Source: CALBPI01 sp039700805
GTDB taxonomy: Bacteria > Pseudomonadota > Gammaproteobacteria > Steroidobacterales > Woeseiaceae
Assembly (NCBI GenBank): GCA_039700805.1
Contig: JBCAZE010000047.1
Coordinates: forward strand, 1 to 19,235
Direction of reading: 5' to 3'
DNA length: 19,235 bases
A program made the position numbers and the translations under genes. Below, piece after piece: positions 15,809 to 19,235 of the stretch (positions are counted from its first letter, which is position 1; the number at the start of each line of letters is the position of its first letter). The notes beneath the pieces were generated by a model, which worked only from the letters and a program-made list of their open reading frames with translations, was not told the origin of the DNA and searched no databases.

Positions 15809-16024
15809 ATGTGGGTATCAAAACCAGTTTATGAAGCAGTGCCCTACGTGTATTTGGTCGCGGGTTTAGGGCTGCTGGCGTTGTCGTTGTACCTCGACTA
15901 CTGGATTTGGCCGACGTTCCTATTGTTGCTCGGCGTGGCCTGTCTCGTTTGCGGTTTGGTTTTGTGGCTGCGTCGCCGGGACTACCGTGCGCGTCAATCT
16001 CACCTAGACGACAGTCTTCTTTAG
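15809..16024 (+). CDS. Small two-helix membrane protein, 71 residues
   Basis: I do not recognise the family. The protein has two hydrophobic helices (about 11-29 and 32-53) joined by a very short aromatic turn (DYWIWP). A basic RRRDYRAR cluster and an acidic tail (DDSLL) follow. By the positive-inside rule the C-terminus should be cytoplasmic, making a hairpin in the inner membrane. GGGAG and TAGG lie just before the ATG at 15809, and a candidate promoter is upstream. It converges on the AAA-FHA gene with only 24 bases between the stops; a link to that ATPase is possible but not shown. Confidence 0.7.
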   Translation: MWVSKPVYEAVPYVYLVAGLGLLALSLYLDYWIWPTFLLLLGVACLVCGLVLWLRRRDYRARQSHLDDSLL

Positions 16025-16048
16025 ACGAGCAGGCACTCGCTCGCCTAT

Positions 16049-17236
16049 TTATTCTTCGAGCAAGTCGTCTTCGGGCATACGGAAATCTTTGTAGATTAAC
16101 GTGTGGTTGCCGAGCGCCACGACATCGCCATCTCTCAAACGCCTTTTCTTCAGTCGCTTCGCGCCGATAAACATGCCGTTTGTGCTGTTCAAGTCCTCGA
16201 TGACCGACGTTTCTTCACTCGTAGAAATCTGCGCGTGGTGTCGGCTGACAAACTTAGATTCGATGCGGATGTCGTTGTCTTCCGTGCGACCGATGACGAT
16301 TCGACCGGTAGACAAATGAAACTCGGCGAGCGTTTTGTCTTTCTCGCGGAGCTCTACTTGCGCATAAATGACCGGTTGGTCCGAGGTTGAGTCCGTCGCG
16401 CGGATGCCAACGCCTGCTGCAGACGCTTTACTCCAACCGAGCTCGTCGATTGCCGCTTGCAGTTGTTCGACGCCGACGTTGACGCTTTCATCCGCATAAG
16501 CACACAGCATCGCGGTGTCGCATAACGTGTTGGTCAATCGCGGCACGCCACCGGTGTATTCGAAAATGAGCGGAAAACAGTCATCCGCAAAGATCTCCCG
16601 GTCAACAGCACCTGCTATCGACAAGCGGTGTTTCACATACGCTACTTGTTCTTCCTCTGACAGTGGCTCTAGGTGAAACCGCAAGCGCACACGCTGCGTG
16701 AGCTGGCGCAAGTCTTCTCGGTTGATCTTGTCACGCAGCTCTGGCTGACCGGCGATAATGATCCGCAGCACCTTTTCCTTGTGCGTCTCCAGTCCACTCA
16801 ACAGGCGGATTTCCTCGAGCACACGTGTGGATAGGTTCTGCGCCTCGTCGACAATCAGCAAAACACGACGACCTTCGCTGTAGCGCTCGAGTAGAAACGT
16901 GTTCAACATATCGAGCAGTTCAGCTTTACCTTTTCCGAACGGCTTAAAGCCGAACTCAACGAGAACGGCCTGCAGGAATTCATCGGGCGAGAGTTGAGTC
17001 TGCGAGATCAGTGCGTAGTCCACGTCATCTTCAAGGTCATTCAGGAATGACTGCAATAATGTGGTTTTGCCGCTGCCGACTTCGCCGGTCAAAATAACAA
17101 AGCCATCCGCGAGCCAGATCGTCGACTCAAGGTAGGATTTGGCGCGTTGGTGTTGGTCACTCCAATAGACAAAATCCGGATCGGGCGTCAGCCGGAACGG
17201 CATTTCGGTCAAATTGAAGTGAGCATCGTAAGCCAT
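16049..17236 (-). CDS. ExeA-like AAA ATPase fused to an FHA domain
   Basis: The first 270 residues are an ExeA/GspA-type AAA ATPase, a family that drives assembly of secretion pores or exopolysaccharide and pilus-like machines at the inner membrane. Signs are the start FNLTEMPFRLTPDPDFVYWS, Walker A GEVGSGKT (51-58), Walker B LLIVDEAQN (126-134), sensor IIIAGQPEL (159-167) and an arginine-rich QRVRLRF stretch. After a linker comes an FHA domain (about 305-385) with IGR (315-317), SRHH (331-334), DLNSTNG (348-354) and DGD, the pattern that binds phosphothreonine. ExeA itself carries a membrane segment and a peptidoglycan-binding domain instead; neither is seen here. It lies 37 bases downstream of purK on the same strand, yet has its own -10 hexamer. 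No secretion genes or Ser/Thr kinase are in view. Confidence 0.88.
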   Translation of the reverse strand: MAYDAHFNLTEMPFRLTPDPDFVYWSDQHQRAKSYLESTIWLADGFVILTGEVGSGKTTLLQSFLNDLEDDVDYALISQTQLSPDEFLQAVLVEFGFKPFGKGKAELLDMLNTFLLERYSEGRRVLLIVDEAQNLSTRVLEEIRLLSGLETHKEKVLRIIIAGQPELRDKINREDLRQLTQRVRLRFHLEPLSEEEQVAYVKHRLSIAGAVDREIFADDCFPLIFEYTGGVPRLTNTLCDTAMLCAYADESVNVGVEQLQAAIDELGWSKASAAGVGIRATDSTSDQPVIYAQVELREKDKTLAEFHLSTGRIVIGRTEDNDIRIESKFVSRHHAQISTSEETSVIEDLNSTNGMFIGAKRLKKRRLRDGDVVALGNHTLIYKDFRMPEDDLLEE

Positions 17237-17242
17237 CGCGGC

Positions 17243-17248
17243 AGTATA
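17243..17248 (-). promoter_or_regulatory. -10-like hexamer directly before the AAA-FHA gene
   Basis: TATACT on the minus strand ends six bases before the ATG at 17236, so RNA would start at or next to the start codon and the message could be leaderless. No good -35 is visible at 15 to 18 bases. No Shine-Dalgarno sequence is visible for this gene either, which fits. Confidence 0.35.
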
Positions 17249-17273
17249 CCGAAATCGTTGAGAGGAATCGCTG

Positions 17274-18359
17274 TCAGGCGCCGAGATTCAATTGTTCACT
17301 TAATGCGACGAGCTTATGTCTGACTGATTCCTGCGTATCGGCGACAATATTGATGTGACCGATTTTTCGACCAGGCCGGGGTGACTTGTCGTAAGCGTGA
17401 AAAAATAGCCCGTCGCCCTCAATCGATTGTGCGGTGGGCATAGAACCAACGAGATTGAGCATACCCGATGGCCGTGAGAGCGCAGTAGTCCCAAGCGGTA
17501 ATCCCGTGATAGCGCGTAAATGGTTCTCAAATTGGCTATAAGGCGCACCATTTTGGGTCCAATGACCGGAATTGTGGACACGCGGCGCAAACTCGTTACC
17601 GAGTAGTAAGCCGTCTTTGACGAAAAATTCGATCGCTAATGTGCCGACATAGTCGGTGGCTTCGGCCAATGCCCGAAAGTGGTGCACGGCTTGGCGAGCC
17701 AGATGTTTTTCATCGCCGATAGTCTCGCTGGTGTGAAGGATCCCATCTCGATGCACATTACGCGTGAGCGGGTAGATGATGACTTGTCCGTCTGCGCCGC
17801 GCGTACCGATCACAGATACTTCTTGATCGAACGGCACCAGCCGTTCTACCAGTAGCGGAACGTTGCCGAGACGCTCGAACAATCCGCGCGCATCTTCGGC
17901 CGCGAGAATCCGTGATTGGCCTTTGCCGTCATACCCCAGCGAACGCGTTTTCGCGATTAATGGCAGCCCCAGTTCCTCCACCACAGCGTCTACTTCGGAT
18001 TGTGAGTCGACGGCACGCCAGGGTGCGACCGGGATATCGCAGGCTTCGAATAGCGACTTCTCACGTGCACGCTCTTGTGCCGCGAACAGCGCATTGGCGG
18101 GCGGTAAAATAGTGATCGAATCACTGCCGCTAAGCAGTTGCGCCGGAATATTCTCAAACTCAAAGGTTAACGCATCGCACCGTGCCGCGAATGCTTCGAT
18201 GGCTTCAGCATTGTCAAAAGCTGCATTAACAACGTCACCGAGTGCACCAGCGCACGGTGCATCCCCGGGGTCCAAAAAACTGAAGCGCATGCCAAGAGGA
18301 ATCCCCGCGAGCGCCAACATTCGGCCGAGCTGCCCGCCACCGATCACGCCGACGTGCAT
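17274..18359 (-). CDS. purK: N5-carboxyaminoimidazole ribonucleotide synthase
   Basis: PurK uses ATP and bicarbonate to carboxylate aminoimidazole ribonucleotide in purine synthesis, handing the product to PurE. The 361-residue ATP-grasp protein has GGGQLGRM (7-14), an ATP-grasp loop SLGYDGKGQ (140-148), LVERLVPFDQEVSVI (170-184) and the C-terminal NEFAPRVHNSGHWT (255-268). I chose the ATG at 18359: GAGGAA sits just upstream inside the purE end, and the conserved GVIGGGQ follows at once. A longer start at 18419 lies in purE. Only two bases separate it from the purE stop, so the pair is coupled. Confidence 0.97.
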   Translation of the reverse strand: MHVGVIGGGQLGRMLALAGIPLGMRFSFLDPGDAPCAGALGDVVNAAFDNAEAIEAFAARCDALTFEFENIPAQLLSGSDSITILPPANALFAAQERAREKSLFEACDIPVAPWRAVDSQSEVDAVVEELGLPLIAKTRSLGYDGKGQSRILAAEDARGLFERLGNVPLLVERLVPFDQEVSVIGTRGADGQVIIYPLTRNVHRDGILHTSETIGDEKHLARQAVHHFRALAEATDYVGTLAIEFFVKDGLLLGNEFAPRVHNSGHWTQNGAPYSQFENHLRAITGLPLGTTALSRPSGMLNLVGSMPTAQSIEGDGLFFHAYDKSPRPGRKIGHINIVADTQESVRHKLVALSEQLNLGA

Positions 18360-18361
18360 GG

Positions 18362-18853
18362 TTATTCCTCTCGAGGGTCCGGCTTGGCGAGCACGCGTTC
18401 GGTTTGTGCTTGTCGCCACTGCGTCAGCGCTGCCCGGACATCGTCATCTTGTAGTGCGATGATCGATGCAGCCATTAGCCCGGCATTGGTTGCGCCTGCT
18501 GCGCCGATGGCCAGCGTCCCGACAGGGATTCCCGCAGGCATTTGTACGATCGACAGAAGCGAATCCATGCCGTTCAACGCGCGAGATTGAACCGGCACGC
18601 CCAGCACGGGCAATGTCGTTTTCGAAGCCGCCATGCCGGGTAGATGCGCAGCACCACCGGCTCCCGCAATGATGACCTGGAGACCGCGGTCTGCCGCGCT
18701 CGCACAATACTCGAACAGCAAGTCTGGGGTTCGATGCGCGGAAACGACCCGCACTTCGTGGGTCACACCTAGCGTGTTCAGTGCCTCGCTGGCGCCAGCC
18801 ATTGTTGGCCAGTCGCTTTGCGATCCCATAATGATGCCGACTTTTTCTTTCAT
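18362..18853 (-). CDS. purE: N5-carboxyaminoimidazole ribonucleotide mutase
   Basis: Class I PurE moves the carboxylate of N5-CAIR to carbon 4, giving CAIR for purine synthesis. The 163-residue product has the active-site blocks GSQSDWPTM (10-18), SAHRTPD (38-44, H40) and GAGGAAHLPGM (64-74). The presence of PurK next door confirms the two-step class I route. The ATG at 18853 lacks an evident Shine-Dalgarno sequence and lies six bases after a TAGAAT hexamer. The C-terminal tail (KPDPREE) overlaps the purK ribosome site. Confidence 0.97.
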   Translation of the reverse strand: MKEKVGIIMGSQSDWPTMAGASEALNTLGVTHEVRVVSAHRTPDLLFEYCASAADRGLQVIIAGAGGAAHLPGMAASKTTLPVLGVPVQSRALNGMDSLLSIVQMPAGIPVGTLAIGAAGATNAGLMAASIIALQDDDVRAALTQWRQAQTERVLAKPDPREE

Positions 18854-18859
18854 CGCGAG

Positions 18860-18865
18860 ATTCTA
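18860..18865 (-). promoter_or_regulatory. -10-like hexamer directly before purE
   Basis: TAGAAT on the minus strand matches the -10 consensus at five of six positions and ends six bases before the purE ATG, giving RNA that would start at or beside the start codon. The -35 region is poor. No PurR operator is recognisable around it. Confidence 0.35.
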
Positions 18866-18880
18866 ACGCATGTCCACGTC

Positions 18881-18944
18881 ATCAGCGCGCTCAATCATGC
18901 GAATTGAGAGCGTATGGGTCATACCGTTGGTCGGCAGCGCTGAT
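18881..18944 (-). other. Potential branched RNA structure upstream of purE
   Basis: On the minus strand an 8-bp perfect outer stem (18944-18937 with 18888-18881) encloses two small hairpins: GTATG/CATAC with a 3-base loop (18924-18912) and CTCAAT/ATTGAG with a 7-base loop (18908-18890). The last can extend by two more pairs past a mismatch, at the cost of the outer stem. This is a three-way-junction-like fold in the 125-base gap before purE. It does not match a riboswitch I recognise. It could be a leader element or chance. Confidence 0.3.
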
Positions 18945-18978
18945 ATCGGCCGCCAAGTGCTCGGTCGGTGAGTGCCAA

Positions 18979-19235
18979 TCACGGCGCAGCGAGCGCTGCA
19001 TGCAATGCTCTGAATACGCGTTTAGCGGCCGCTTTGCGGTCACGGTCGTTAGCTGCGTTTGCGTGCCGCGACAGCTCGGCGATCAACGGCTCGTTGTTGC
19101 CGAGACTGTTGGCGATGAGGATCTGCCGTTGCTCTGATCCATTGCTGTCAAGCAACGCGTCTCGCAATGATTCAGCGCGTCGGAACAGCTGCTTTTCTTT
19201 GGCTGGATCTCCGGCAAGCGCATCCAACGCGTCGC
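18979..19235 (-). CDS. C-terminal end of an unrecognised helical protein (5' end outside window)
   Basis: The frame is open from the right edge to the TGA at 18979-18981. About 85 residues are visible, and the true start is beyond the window; a TTG at 19227 is possible but unlikely to be the start. The sequence is strongly helical, charged and Ala- and Arg-rich (RRAESLRDALLDS, NANDRDRKAAAKRVFRALHAAL), with no membrane helix and no motif I can name. It reads toward purE, with 125 bases between them, so it may be upstream in the same transcript. Confidence 0.6.
   Translation of the reverse strand, partial: DALDALAGDPAKEKQLFRRAESLRDALLDSNGSEQRQILIANSLGNNEPLIAELSRHANAANDRDRKAAAKRVFRALHAALAAP

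Noticed and set aside
16026..16043. Hairpin between the convergent 71-residue gene and the AAA-FHA gene
   Set aside because: The stem is only 5 bp with an 8-base loop and no T-run, so it could easily be chance.
17863..18462. Rightward open frame antisense to purK and purE
   Set aside because: Ser- and Ala-rich translation typical of an antisense shadow. Both opposite genes are intact and well conserved.
18866..18882. PurR operator upstream of purE
   Set aside because: A weak imperfect palindrome (ACGTGGACATGCGT) is present, but it is too short and does not follow the known PurR box.
1..19235. Mobile elements, CRISPR arrays, tRNA or rRNA genes
   Set aside because: I saw no transposase, integrase, spaced direct repeats, or cloverleaf or rRNA-like sequence. 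Intergenic gaps are all under about 130 bases.

Overview
The window reads as chromosome of a free-living gammaproteobacterium with moderately high GC. The reasons are the long run holA-nadD-rsfS-rlmH-maf-rng-yhdP-tldD, which is typical of that class, plus RNase G, YhdP and TldD together, a stand-alone hisI and a purEK pair. No close genus can be fixed from sequence alone. I see no mobile element, phage gene, CRISPR array, tRNA or rRNA. This is mostly housekeeping sequence, with a few unusual gene partnerships and small unknown genes.

Left end (1-1325): a 43-bp perfect inverted repeat sits exactly on the window edge and is probably a fold-back assembly artefact. It overlaps the C-terminal part of an unrecognised beta-rich protein. 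A hairpin separates this gene from the convergent hisI, which has a strong sigma70-like promoter facing the start of cysS.

First rightward unit (1326-4461): cysS, sufE, yidD and an unknown six-helix membrane protein with a helical tail overlap one another by 4 to 8 bases, so they are almost certainly co-transcribed and translationally coupled. YidD here is away from its usual rpmH-rnpA-yidD-yidC cluster.

Divergent pair (4497-5318): a small MerC-like membrane protein reads left and a Trm112-like protein reads right. The MerC promoter is overlapped by a sequence resembling a Zur (zinc regulator) operator. The Trm112-like protein has lost most of the zinc-ribbon cysteines.

Core rightward cluster (5334-15460): holA (replication clamp loader), nadD (NAD synthesis), rsfS and rlmH (ribosome), maf (nucleotide quality control), rng (RNA processing), yhdP (phospholipid transport to the outer membrane) and tldD (peptide maturation and degradation). 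Many of these genes overlap or nearly touch. Two small unknown genes follow, of 58 and 71 residues; the second encodes a two-helix membrane protein.

Right end, leftward (16049-19235): the end of an unknown helical protein, then purE, purK and an ExeA-like AAA ATPase fused to an FHA domain. The region before purE can fold into a branched structure. Both purE and the ATPase gene have -10-like hexamers placed so that transcription could start at or next to the start codon.
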